Origin: Falciphora oryzae
Taxonomy: Eukaryota > Ascomycota > Sordariomycetes > Magnaporthales > Magnaporthaceae
DNA length: 64,000 nt
Assembly: GCA_000733355.1 (NCBI GenBank)
Contig: JNVV01000054.1
Coordinates: 59,433-123,432 of the forward strand
Direction of reading: 5' to 3'
Position numbers and translations under genes: made by a program. Below the pieces are notes generated by a model. The model had not been told where the DNA came from. It saw only the letters and a list, made by a program, of their open reading frames with translations, and did not search any database. Positions 33,394-45,800 of the stretch are shown here, in pieces (position 1 is the stretch's first letter; each line of letters starts with the position of its first letter).

Positions 33394-33903
33394 TGGCGAC
33401 GTGCCCAGGTGCTTTGTAAAGCTCAGGCTCGGCTCCGGCTTTTACAGGCCGGGGGCTCCGCCCGCCGAAGGGCCATCTATGCATAGTCGCAGGGAGCAGC
33501 CATGATTTCCCGTGCTGGACCCTGACAAGTTTTCAGGGTTTCCCCTGTATCGGCCGTGAGAGAAGGACGGCGCATAACATTCGCTATGGGTGGCAAAAAA
33601 CACGGAGCTCTGGCAAGCACCGGATAGATACCAGGGGCTCTGTGCCTGGTATTCTGTGAAACAGCGTCTGGATTTGAGGATAACGAAAGGATTGATTTGT
33701 TTGCATGCCGCCGTTCCATCACTTGTTAAAACTACATCTCATCACAGGTTTTCCCAGCGCCAACTTCCTCTAGGTACCTAGGTAGCCAGCTACAAAGGCA
33801 ATAGCTTAATGATGAGAAGCCCATTTTATACCCCCCAGACACGAATTCCTCCAAAAAAACAAGAGAAGCTAGACAGACCAAAGGACGAATATCCGGGATG
33901 CTC
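32476..33903. other. spacer with T-runs and a short palindrome
   Basis: No supported gene. It holds T-runs at about 32511-32535 and 33379-33394, a (GT)n stretch at 33361-33378 and a 57-bp palindrome at 33303-33359. Confidence 0.45.
33303..33359. repeat. 57-bp palindrome with 15-bp perfect arms
   Basis: TTGAGCCCGCAATTT at 33303-33317 is the exact complement of 33345-33359, with a 27-base loop. (GT)n and T-runs follow directly. It could be a minimal foldback element or a hairpin left by one. Confidence 0.6.
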
Positions 33904-36900
33904 TCACTCCTCCCAGTTGATCTTCATGCTGGTAGCCAGCGGCGAGAAGGTGCTCTGGTCCGCCGACGTGAAGGTGCGAAGGCCCGACCAGGCCGGGTCG
34001 CGAGGCGGCCTACCCGTCTGGCCGGGCCACTGCGAGGCCGGGTAGCTCCTGATCTCCCCGCGGGGTCCGTTCGCGCGCCTCAGCCCGTCGAGCTGCAGCA
34101 GGACCTTCATGATGGAGGAGAGCGCGATCTGCGAGATGGGCTCGCCGGCGCACCTATGCGGGCCGAGTCCAAAGTGCACGTACGACTCGAGCGGCCGGTC
34201 GAGCCGCACTTGTTCGGGCTCCGGGAACGCCACCGGGTCGTGCGATGCCGTCGTCAGATCCACGAGCACACGCGTGCCTTGGGGGAGCGTGAGCGTGCGA
34301 GCCGACTCGGCGACTTGCGGGTTGGCGAGCGGCCGCGCGAAAGTCGCGTCTTGCGTGTCCACAACGCAGGGGATCGTGTCGGCGACCGTCTGGTCAGTGA
34401 CCACGGCGCGGTATAAGGCCACACAGCCGCGGATTCGGCAGCCTTCCATGGTGCTGTGATTGTGAGAGCGGAGTTAGCTATCGGAACGCAGTGACAAGGT
34501 ACCTATCTAGGCGCACATCGATGCGGCCGTGGAGTGGGGGGTCGTATAGCTTACTATTTGAGCAACTTCTCATCGGCCTCGTTCGTGTTCAACATAGCCA
34601 GCCGCTTCATCTCCGGAAGATGCTCTTGGCCGGCACCGAGGTAGTAGTCGAGGCACTGCGCCAGCAGCTGGGTTTGGTTGGCAGTCCCGGACATGACGAC
34701 TGGCAGGATGGTGCCGTGGACCGTCTCTTCGATTGACCTCCCGTCCTGGCTCAACATGCGCTGGAGCAGCTGGTCGCCAAAGCCCCTCAGGCTGGGAGGT
34801 ACGTGCGACACGCCGTTCCCATTCGCGTGGACGCCGTTACCGGCGACCAGACCCTTAAGCTTTCCGAGCGTGGCGAAGACGCCGGCGCCAGCCTGCATTT
34901 GACGTGCGTGCTGCACAATCAACGCACCCATCTTTTCTGCGGCCGCCTTGGATGCCTGGCTCAGTTTTAGCGAGTTGCAGACATCCGAGTCCCAAAAGAT
35001 GGCCGCGAAAATGGTGACCAGCGAGCGGTAGAGCTCGTGCTCGCCGTAGACGCCCCCTTCCTTGCCTTCCTCCTTGAGCGGGAGAGAAAAGAGAGAGGCC
35101 ATAAGGCGCGCATGAGCAGGCCCAATGACGTCCCGGATCACATCCACCTCGTGGGTGCGTGGCCCAGCGCCGGCGCCGTGAACAGGCGCGCCGTGCCGCT
35201 GGAGCAGGTTTCGCGTCGTCACCTCGTAGAACCTTCGGACCTCGTCGCGCCACTGCTTCGGCGCAGTCAAAGCGGCCATGACGTGATGCCTACTCGCAGT
35301 ATTGGCCGACTCATCGCCAGCCAGCGCAAACGAAGTGGCCGGGATACCGCCCAGCATCTTGATCGCGGGGCCCCAGGTCACCTTGTAGTCTTTCTGGTTT
35401 GAGAGCACCTCGCGCACGGCCTTGTGCGAGCGGATGAACTGGAGGGGAGCCCTGGCCTTGGGTGGATCCCACGAGTACTTGTTCGCGGCACCGAGAGTCT
35501 CGAGGATAAGCTTGTTCTCCGAGGGCACCACAAAGGGGAAGTGTGCGTACACGCTGTTAGGCAAGAAGTGGTTGGGGAAAGCGCGGAAGAACAGCTTGTA
35601 AGCAACTTGGCCCCAGTTGACATTTTTGTCGGTGCTGGCCTCGTTGAAGCCCCAGTTGGTTATATTCCGAGGAGTGTAGTCCACCGTGTAGAACCGGTCC
35701 CCACGTACCAAGGCCACAGCATCTGACAAAATGGCGCGACTGGTGGTAAAAGGCGGGCAGAGGCCGCTGCCAGGGCTGATGGGGGGCTTTGCCGCCTCCG
35801 ACATAACCCCGGGATAGAGCTCAACCGCGTCTGGTGAATCGTACAGCTGTGCCAGGATTTTGCAGATTTTGGGATCGGGGTTGATCTGCTCAAAGGTTTT
35901 ATGGGGAGTGAGGCCGATGAATTGGCGGAATTCGTTCAGCGTCGCCACGTTCCACGTCCGAGATTGCTTTACACCGAGAATTTCGATGGCTCTCATGCAT
36001 GCGGGGACGTGGTTGGGACCAAACGCGCCTGCAACGTCCTCGATCGACTCCTGAAGAATCTTGACAAGATCGTTGTCATCGAAGGCTCCATCTGACTGGC
36101 GCGTGAGGCCGGCCAGGGTGCGCTTCTCGGGCTCGTCCGGTATATTTTTTTCGAACATCCCCAGCGCGTGCATCACGTCCTCCATCTTCGCGGTCGCCGG
36201 GTCCTTACCATCCAAGGCCTTCCGAATTGCATCCGTCGTCCACTTGTCGTCGCGCTCCGAGATAGCGCAGTGCCAGCGGTAGATGAGGTTAAACTCGACC
36301 GAAACTTGGTTTCCGACCGCCTCGGGGGTTGGCTTGCTCAGGAGGCTTTTGCCTTCCTTGGTGCGGGGGTCAAGGTTCCAGGTTGTGTCGGCCCTGTTGA
36401 GATTGAGGATGGTCCGGACGTAGTCGCCCAGAACGATGTTGATATAAAGCCCACAGGTGATGAGGCGGCCCGTCTGGAAGAGGTTGTTATCATACGCCTC
36501 CCAGGCGGAGGCACTGTCATCCAGAGCACTTGGTCGCTTGAAACGATTGCCCTCGTTGATCCTAAAGGCAGCCCATGTCAGACAACAAGACAGGGGAATA
36601 TGGAGCTACATGGAGACGACAGAGTGTGTACTTACTTTGCAAGCTGCGTCACCACATAGTTGTGGAAGCGGTTGAACATGATGAGGAACGCGCCTACACC
36701 AGGCGGTAAGCCCAGTACCCGCTTCGAGCTGAAGGTATCTGGCTTGAGCAGACCGTCCTTGAGGGTCCTGACCGCTATTTGCTCATCGCGGTTCCGACCA
36801 TAGAGCGGCGAGAGGTCCAGATAGGAGGAGGTGAGGTTGATATTATAATCTCTAGGTGACTGTTTTCCGGCAAGTTAGCACCGGTTTCGGCATCGATTCG

Positions 36901-39122
36901 GCGCTGTAAAAAGCCAGAGTGCCCACATACGGTCTGGAAGATGTCGTGAGTGATGATAGTGGCTAGGTAGAAAAGCATGCTGGAAATTTTGTTCGGATGA
37001 GGCCTGAACTTGGCCGGATCCCGCACCATCAGAGCGTCGAAGATGGTGGTCGGGTCGGGAGGGTTGGGGTTCTGGAACACGAGCGGCTTCGTCGACCGCG
37101 CGTACGGCGTATTGGCCGCCCCGAGCTCCGGGATGTGGATGTTGTTGTTGGATCCATCCGGCTCTCGAAAACTGGAGGAGGGAATAACACTACTGTCAGC
37201 GGGGGTCCAGCTTGGCGCATGGGGAGAGTCACGTCGGAGGCGGGAGCTACAAACCAGAACCGCTTCCCCAGCGAGGCCACAGGGGGGTGATCAAGACTGT
37301 TCCAGAGATCATTGATCAGGCCGTCGGTGAGCTTCTTGCCCTCTCTGGAGGCGGGTGGCAGCTTTGCGAGGAGCTGGATAAGCCTCTCGAGGAGGAACTT
37401 TTTGTCATCGTTGACGCCTTTGACGGCCGAGTTCAGGGAGATGAGCAGTGTGTCGATGTCCTTGAAGCCAAGTTTGGCGATGTCGTCGGCAAGGCCTGTG
37501 GGCACTGCCTTGGCGCTGTTGCCGGGCGCATTAGGGTACACGGTCGGAGTCTTCTGGTTTCCGAAAACGTGTTGCAGCAGGTCACCTAGCCTTGCAAGCA
37601 GGCCGTCGTCTCCCACGAGCGGCTGTTTCTTCACTGATGCCTGTGAAGCACTGTGCTCCATGCTATGATGGTCCCAGGATGGATCGTCAAGGTCGGACCA
37701 TGCCAGTCCCCCGGACTCAGCATTGCCGGACCTCTGTTCACCAGCGGGAACGAACCGAGGATCACGCGACAAAGCCTCGAGCGCCAGTTGGAAGACGGCA
37801 GTCGCTGGCATTACCATGGCCAGGCCGGATTTGAGGCTCGCCGCGATGACGTGACCGAAAAGCCCTCCCGTGGCCGCATCCCTCACCCAGCTACCACAGT
37901 CGCCGCTGGTAAGTGGAAGGTCTAGTTTCGCCAAATAGACTTCCTGGAACCTCTTGGAGCCCGGAGGACGGAGCAGAGATGGTGTTCCCAGGAGGGTACC
38001 CTTAATCTCGCCTCCTGGAGTCGTGCAGATGACATTCGCGTTTCTCAGTTCGGATTCCACTCCAAGGAAAGAGCCGTCCAGGGGTATGCCGTCCTTCAAC
38101 TCAAGCAAGGTAGCCAGGCCGGAATTAACCTCGACGAGCAATGCATCGTGCTCCGCTGACGACCAAACCACTTGACCGGCGTCTACAACCTCGGCCAGCG
38201 ACGGAAGGTGTTTGAGGTTTGCTGGGGACGCCATCTCGACATCTCGTAACGCGAAAGAACCGGAAGGTTCAGAGGCGTTGCCAGAGGAGCTGGAGTCAGA
38301 CATCTCCACATCCATATCCAGAGCAGAGGTCCCGTCATCAGGAGTTTGACTGCCACGACTCGTTGCTTTGATGAAACCCTCGTCGCCTGCTTCCACTCCG
38401 TCGTCCTCATCATCGCTCAGGCCTGTTATATCAAATTCGCCGCCTTCTTCCTCACTGCACTCATCCTTACTACATCCGTCCTGCGCTTTCTGCTCCGCGG
38501 CCGAGGTCTCCAGGATGTGGTGGGCCGTAAGGAACAACAATCGGCCACGGAACGAGACGATACCGCCGGCGGTAGCACGTCTGGCTGCGATACCTTGGCC
38601 CTGGCGGTGATAGGCCAGAAGACGGTGAATGCGAGAGTGCCCCTCTTTCGGCATGAATAGGACTGTTGAAGGAGAGATTAGTGAGGATGGTGTACAGTCC
38701 CCCGTCGTTTCGTTGTTTCCTCCGATCCTTTGGAAAAGCTCGAACTCCGAGATCTCGGGGAAATTGGCGACTTGGAATCCAGGGTGTCTCTGGAGGATAT
38801 CGCTCTCCTTGACGATATTGAACGCAGCTTTGCGCAGCTGCTTGTCCCGAGAGACGAATGTGATAGTCGGTTTCGCGCCCTCTTTTGAGTATCCAATCAT
38901 GTAAAGGACGAGGACTAATTCCGCGCTCGACTCCGGAAGACTGTCGTCGAGGAGGCTCCGAACAGCCTCTTGCACTCTTTGGCGATAGTGTCCGTGAGCG
39001 TTGCCCTGAGCATCGAAAAAAAGGATCTCCCTCGGTCGAGGATTCCTTAAGCTCGGTCGAGGAGTGAAGGACCCTCGCTTCGCCCCGACACAATCGCCCC
39101 CGTATGGTAGGGGCTCTGGCAT
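33904..39122 (-). CDS. trypsin-like (His-Asp-Cys) module fused in frame to a fatty-acid dioxygenase-P450 (linoleate diol synthase type)
   Basis: Exons are 39122-37255, 37171-36931, 36859-36636, 36561-34555 and 34453-33904, giving 1629 residues. Residues 1-487 hold a trypsin-like fold: LFLTAHHIL (His201/202), HDALLVEV (Asp326) and SGDCGSWV (Cys409 where trypsin has Ser). From Met488 (ATG at 37661) the rest is a full-length 1142-residue psi-factor oxygenase. Its peroxidase part has THD (distal His near 211 of that unit) and YRWH (Tyr385, His388). The P450 part has ANQTQ, matching the ANQxQ motif of diol-synthase isomerases, and FGLGPHRCAG (heme-thiolate Cys near 1061). Such enzymes make 8-hydroperoxides of linoleate and convert them to diols, oxylipins that control sporulation. 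No stop separates the two parts. Alternatively there are two genes, with an unseen splice ending the first. Confidence 0.7.
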
Positions 39123-39561
39123 AGTACTTGGGATGTAGGGCTCACGGGGACAGGAAAATCGCGCGATTTCGGTGCGAGATATCAAAGTTGCAAAAGAACT
39201 CCACGGATTGTTTGATAGCTGAATGGGAATGCTGATCAAGGAGGGAAAATATCGTTTGACAAAGTCTTGCACGATAAATTCCCGACGGGAACGCTTTGAT
39301 GAGGGGCAGAGGCGGCCTCTTGGAGGACGTGGCCAATCCCAATCACGTTGAAAAGCCGCCGACGCCCGAGGCACAATGGCTGTTATGTACTTGATTGAAG
39401 GCGGTGTGCCTAATACCGGAGCGAGGCTGTGCAGCGTCATTGCCAAATGCAGGATTCAGCTGAACGGGCGTCACAAGCATTGCGCCCGCGAAGACCGGAG
39501 TCCAATACAGCCCAGGAACATGGTCTGGCAGTAACAGAGATCAATTCCACTGCTAGCGAGA

Positions 39562-40645
39562 ATGGAGATGCAAAATGTCAGTGGGCATACAGTGGAGGAA
39601 GATGCCATGGCGAGAACCCTCGGACAGATCTGGAAGATCCCCCTCTGCCCCAGCCTGCGGCCGTATTTCGACTTCTACCACGCAAGATGCCAACACTTCC
39701 TCGTCGAGGGCGGTCGATATATTCTCTTCAAAGATCAGTCCGACATCGTTCACTACTGTCAGAGGGTCCTCGGCAACGGTGACAGGGACAACTTACGATC
39801 AGAGCTGCTGAGTCGATTTCCTACTGCCGACCCGGAAATCGCCAACACGACCCTCGACCTCTGTGCCAGTCTCGTGTCGATGGTTGAGATCGGCAGACAC
39901 ACCTTCAGACGTCCCGGATGTAACCCCATCCACTGGGAGTCGGGTACCGTGATGGGCTGCATCAAGGGACGATTCACAGCCCAAAGAGCCCTGTGTCCTG
40001 GCAACATGAAGCTCGGAAGAGGCTTCACGGCGAGAAACATCGGACGCATTAGCGGCATCGAGATCAGATGGACCACAAACCTGGCAGATCATCTCCTCCT
40101 TACCAATGACGATCGGACGGTGCTGATATTCCACTGCGTCAGCTTTCTCAAGATGCAGCAGAGGTGAGCGTTTCAGCGGCAGCTTCCGGGAGGCTCTACA
40201 GGTACTAACGAACACTTGAAGCCTGGCGAGTGAACTGTTCCCTTGGGATCTCATCAACGAAACTCTCCGCACTCTCGCGTTGCTCTTCCCGCAGAACGAT
40301 CCCGAAACTCGGAAATGGCTTCGCTCCCGGACTCGGTCCGACACGACAACCCTTACGGGGCCTGAGGTGGGAGAGTGCGGCAGTCTACGTACTCACAACC
40401 GGCGGTTCGAAGAGTTTTCGTTCTGGCACGATAGACTGGTCATCCTCAAGCAGGCATTTGACGAGTCTCGGCCTTGGACGCTTTCGCAGTGGTGGCATGA
40501 TAGGCGAGACGGCAACCAGTGGTACATGTTCTGGATAGCACTGATGGTCTTTGTGGTCGCTATTGTCTTCGGCGTGATTCAGTGTGTCGAGGGGGCTCTG
40601 CAGGTGATTATCTCCTACAAGGCTCTCCAGCAGGGGAGCAACTAG
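39562..40645 (+). CDS. membrane-anchored fungal protein of unknown function (341 aa)
   Basis: Two exons (39562-40163 and 40222-40645) flank a 58-nt intron with a GTGAGC donor, CTAAC branch point and GAAG acceptor, phase 2. The N-terminal about 200 residues are soluble and Cys-containing. The C-terminus has WWHDRRDGNQWYMFW followed by one strong membrane helix (IALMVFVVAIVFGVI) and a short amphipathic tail. I recognise this as a recurrent uncharacterised fungal layout (long cytosolic part, WW motif, one terminal helix) but know no function. It is divergent from the protease-oxygenase fusion, with 439 bp between the start codons, so they may share a promoter. Confidence 0.65.
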
Positions 40646-43381
40646 CCGGGCGTGGCCAGCATCATGCCGGGCTTTTTTTTTGACGGTAAGAGAGTATTGG
40701 ATACAGAGCAGACCATCATCCTAGTCTCACAATGTGCTAAGCCCTCCCACACATCAGTTCAGTACAGGACATCACATCTTTTCGTGACTGTCGCGCCTCC
40801 TGCCCCTCCAGAGAGTCTTCCACAGGCTTTTTAACTCACTTTTCCAACATCCCATTTAGCATAGCAATCGCAGGGGATAAAGCCCAGCCTGACATGCGGC
40901 CATTTATTAAATCGATACATCGTCTGACCGACCAAATCAGCAGCAGATGTGGGCGGCTCAGGAAAGCCTGGCCAAGCATCCCATGCTGTCGACTGTGTCC
41001 TGCTCTTAAATGCTCTTAAATAAATCTCCATGCAATTGATGGAAGGTGTAACTTTACGATCCCGCGCCGACGCTCTGACGAGCCGCACACGCGCCTCGGC
41101 GGTCGGCGGCCTCGACGCTTGCCATCGGCCCGTTCCCAGCGGCAGCCGAAAGAGAGGCTCGCCAGGTTCAGCGAACCGAGACCGGCCCCATACATAAACG
41201 AGCTAATTTGGACTGAGAGGCTAACCGAGGCTCAGCGGGACGTTGTTTATGCCCAAGAGTTGGTCGGCCGAAGGAAAAGCCGGGCCTCGCAAAGCAGTGT
41301 TAGCGCAGCCTCCACTTAACCCTCTACTGTCGACTTTCTCATGCAGACGTCCTGCACCTCTTCTCGAACTCCCGTCCTCAAAAGGCGGCTTGAGTACTTT
41401 ATGACGGGAATGGTCCGCATCGGAAATGGATACGGTGGGCGGGACATATTCGATGGCCGACCGAGGTTTTCGTGCCATTTGTTTGCGCTCAAGGGCAGCC
41501 CGGTGCGACGGGAGACGCCAGCTTCTCAAGCGGGTACCTGCCATGACCCGCCAGCACGATAGAACGCGGCTCTAGCCTAGGGTCGCAGAAGGCCAGATGC
41601 TTCATCGAACGCGAAATCGTTCCGACTACACGGTGTACTGGGTTCTCTAACGCGCCACCCTCTTCTGGCGCAAGCATCCACGGACTCCAAAGGTTGCAAC
41701 CCAAGCAGCTGTGCAACGTGGCGGCGTTAATACCTGATTGGCAGGCAGGCAATGCCCCGCTACGCAGCCGCACACAGCTGCGCACCTCTCGGCCCGCTGA
41801 AGGCAGCCACAGGATCCCGCACACCTGCCCTATGCCGGGATCGGGACGACAAGACGACCGCTCGCGCGCCCTCCACCACTTGCACAAACAGAAACCCAGC
41901 CGCCTATACACGCGGATCGAGCCAGGTCAGTAACCCATATACCTACGCTTGCCCGGCTCGCCACTGTCTGGATTCTCATGCGCAACCCCATCCGCACCGA
42001 TTGGTCCGGTTGCCGTGCGGCCGTTTCCTGGCGGCTTTGGTATACTCTGGCGACGGCCTCAGTGCCTGCTTCAACATTGCAATGGCTCCCATGCTAGTGG
42101 TCTGGCTCTCGCTCGGCCTTGGTCCCTTGTCCCTCGCCGCGGTTTACTGCAAAATGCTTGTGTGGCATATCTCTCCGGCGGCCGTTGTGCGTCCTCGGTG
42201 CATGCGTGCGTTCAACCCTAGTCCACGTCGATGACAAGTTACGACGGGAACACAGGCGAGGATAACACACCCCTGCAAAGCAATACCCTCCGGGCCGGGG
42301 GGAGGGCTGGCGGGGATCTCTCCGCCACCTTTTCAGAGAAACGAGCAAGCACATTAAGCTGGCCAACCACGAACTGCAATGGGTCCCCTTCCCGACATGT
42401 AACGAAACGCGCAACTCGCTCGGGTTCCAACTGCGGCGTCGAGACGGGGTTCAACTGCGCGACCTTTATAATATCCAACATCTTCCACCTGCTCCCTGGC
42501 CTGCCGCCTGCCCGCGCGGCCGCCCGCGCACTCCGAGACGATCGGTGAAGCGCCACCCAAGCAGGAGTATATCCCGCCCGTCCTTGCCCCCGCCGGCACG
42601 CCACAGCTCAGCCACCCGGAGCCGAGCCACCAAGCTCGATTACCATTTCGGTTTAATGGCCGGCACGCTGGCAACGGATAATATCTGACGTTTTCGGCTT
42701 CCACCACTTCGATGGCGAGGCCTTCTATTACGCCGCGCGCGGACAGTATCGAAAGCTTGGCGGGTAATCTGTTGCCAGCATCGAGAGCGACGGAGCAACT
42801 GTCGGGCAAGGCCTAGTTGTCGTAAATGACCGTCAGCGAGAGTGGAGAAGAAAGGTGAAGCCGTGGGGAAGCCAGCGAAAGGGATCGCGCGACGGCTGCA
42901 AGATGCAAGCAGGGAGGAAACGCGTGGGGAGATCGAGACGGATATCTAAACCGGGAAAGATAGCTATTACTTGCCTCGGTCGCGGTGCGTGCGAGGAGAC
43001 GAGCGTGTTCAAGGCACGTAGGTGCCTTGAGGAACGAAAGGCTCTTAGAGGACGGGCGCGGGGAAAAAAAAGCGGGGCTCGACCAAAACCAACTGCCACA
43101 AATTTTCACGTGGTTTGAAGCGTGATTCTAAGCGTGACTTTTGCCTTGAGGAACGAAAGGCTCTTAGAGGACGGGCGCGGGGAAAAAAGCGGGGCTCAAC
43201 CAAAACCAGCTGCCACAAATTTTCACGTGACTTTAAGCGTGATTTCAAGCGTGACTTTTTCGCTCTCTGCCAATCAAAAAGTCGTGCTCAAAAGCACGTG
43301 ACTAATAACTAACTCGTCAAAAAAAATTTGAATCCGCGACATGTGACCACCTAATCGCCTCCGCTTCCTTTTTTTTTCATT
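40646..43381. other. 2.7-kb region without a supported gene
   Basis: Open frames here are all under 165 codons and lack motifs. A tandem repeat lies at 43024-43250. The 3' end of the Helitron should be here, but I could not fix a CTRR end with a hairpin. Confidence 0.4.
43024..43250. repeat. tandem duplication, period 119 bp
   Basis: GCCTTGAGGAACGAAAGG and the following CTCTTAGAGGACGGGCGCGG start at 43024 and again at 43143. The two units differ by a few transitions and by the length of an A-run. They lie just beyond the helicase stop codon, so they could be part of the Helitron tail. Confidence 0.75.
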
Positions 43382-45793
43382 TCAATCTTCTCCCGACCAG
43401 TCCCATAACTCCGCTGCCCGGATCGTCTCCTCGCTCAATTGCTCCAGCCTCTGTTCCGCCTGCGCCATCTCCTCTGGCACAGTATTGCCCACAAAGTCCC
43501 GCTCCCGCGCCTTGGACAGGAGCGTGATGCCGTCCAGCGTCTTACATCGCGACAGCTGCACGTACAGGCTGTATGGGTCGCACGTGCTCGGAACCGCCTG
43601 CCCGCCGATTTTGGTCGTTTTTGTCCCGCGCAGTTCCAGCCCCACTCGGTCTAGCGTCTTTCCCTGCACCTTGTAGTCCGTGCACGCAAAGGCTGCTGCG
43701 CAGGGCAGCCCTCTGCGGGAGACGTCGTGCTGTTGCCAGGGCCGCTTTCTTTGACACTCTATCTTGATGCTGATGGGCGTCAGGAGCACGGTGCCCGGTG
43801 GCATACCGACGAAGCGAAAGTCCCTCGTCGTCTCCGACGCTAACAGTATCCCCGCCGGCGGGCCGAAGTGGAGGAAAGTATCAGCGTTAACCCGATGGCC
43901 CCGATGCGCCCTGTCTGGGACGACATCCACCGCCGTGTAGCTAGCGCCGTTAACCAGCTTAAGACCTTGGTGGGTGTTCTGGTTCACAACGACGGGCATG
44001 CCGGGAGCAAACATAAAGACGGCAGGCACCGGGATTGCGCTATCGTCTCCATAACTCATAATCATCAGCGCTTCCTCCTCCGTCGGCTCGCTATTTTTCC
44101 ACTTATGTTCGGATATAAATATGTGGAGCGGCGCCTGCCGTTGCCTCTGGAAAGCGATCGTCGCCTCGATGTTCAGGTTCCACCGGTTCCTATTGAGCGG
44201 CGTCACCACTGTAATGCCCGACTCCCACGGGATGCGCCTGCCTTCCTGGTAGCAGGTGCTGTTTAGGTACTCGACGTCCGACCGGTCCTGCGCTCCTTGT
44301 CAAATGCGCGTTAGCAGCCCCCGTAGTCGTGGATCTTGCGCGGTACGGATTTGCTCCTTCAGCATCACCACCGTGGTGAATTTCCTCCACAGGGCGTGAG
44401 CCACGTCGTGTTGTCGCCGCTGCTCCGGACCGAACCCATAATCCCCTTCCCACGGAATAACCGAGCTTGGGAGCAGAATCGATCTTTCCTGCACGGGACG
44501 AAACTGATGGAAGTCGCCGCAAAAAACGACCACCGGGATGCCGCCGAAATCCCGGCTGGACTCCCGGAGCCTGCAGAGCTGTTCGTTGACGGCGTATAGC
44601 GTCCGCACGCCCAGCATGCTGACCTCGTCTATAATCAGGACGTTTTTTTCCTGCCAGTCCATCTTGGTCTGCCCGTCGATTCGGAGAGCTGGTAAACCGG
44701 TCGACGTAAAGCCGTCTGGGTTTCCGGCCCGGCTGGCCCTGGGGAACGTGTCTTTCGAAAACTTGCAAGCGGAATGGATGGTAATTCCGTCGATATTCGC
44801 GGCCGCCGTGCCGGACGTTGCCGTCACTAGCAGGCGACGTGATTGTGCCGTACGGCGAAACAGCTCGGCAACGCCCGCGATGACGCGCGACTTCCCGGTG
44901 CCGCCTTCGCCTCCGACGAACAAGCAGAGCTGAGGGGTACCGCTCTCATCGCGGTCTATTTGGTCAAGTTGGCGGCAAATCAGCCAAAGGGCGATCCTCT
45001 GTCTTCGGTTAAGCGTCAGAAACTCGGCCACCTGCCTCCCCACTTCACAGAACGATGTGGACGGCCCGAACCGGATTCTCGTGGACGGCTCCGTACCCCC
45101 GGTTTGAGACGCGCAATCGACTACCGCGAAAGGGTCGTCCTGGTGGACGGGGCCGTCAGACCTGTTTTGCGCTGTGCCTCCATGCACCGCAACCCCATCA
45201 CCTGGCCCGCTCTGTATTCCCTAAATCGCCTTCTCCCTTTCGCGGGAGAAACCGGCCTGCTGCGACTTAATGGATCTTAGCTGCTCCTGCCCTGGCATTT
45301 CTGCTCCCGAGAAAGTCCCCGCTAGGGTGCTGGCGGTTTTTGTTCCGGTTTCAAGAAGGACCGCTGTATGGAGATCCTCCGCCGAGCTAAGGGCGGCCGC
45401 TTGGAACCGGTACATTTGCTCCACCATTGCGAAAATCTCCCTCGAACCGGCCGTGATCTCCTTCGCAGATATGGCGCTTCTCAATACGTCTATCAGGCGT
45501 GCCGCCGTCCCGACACTATCCGACCGGTATGCTATACTCTGTGCGTCGGCCCTTTCGGCACTGCCCGATTCTACTGCATCGGCGGCGGGTTCGAGCTCTC
45601 CGGACAATGCCGCCCATTGTTTGGCATCCTGCGCCACGTCCTCGGCTGATCGCCGCAGTAACTGGACGTTGTCCACTAGCCACGAGATGCGCTTGGGTAG
45701 AAGCGCCCTCTGTTTGTTCCAAATGCCGTTTATTTCGCCGCACGTCTCGCATAGGAACGCCTGCCATGGGACGAAAAGGGCAAGATGTTGCAC
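43382..45793 (-). pseudogene. Helitron Pif1-like helicase part
   Basis: One frame runs from 45793 to 43382 but is broken by TAG at 45223-45221 and TGA at 44302-44300. Helicase motifs are well kept: GGEGGTGKS (Walker A), VLIIDEVSMLG (Walker B), FCGDFHQFRPV, the long TPLNRNRWNLN segment, and ACTDYKVQGKTLDRV plus YVQLSRCKTLDGI at the C-terminus. The preceding LFVPWQAFLCETCG and WLVDNVQLLRRSAED segments are the usual linker between Rep and helicase. TAG fits C to T of a Gln codon and TGA fits C to T of an Arg codon. The Pif1 helicase unwinds DNA during rolling-circle transposition. It is inactive as written. Confidence 0.8.
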
Positions 45794-45800
45794 TGCTGCT

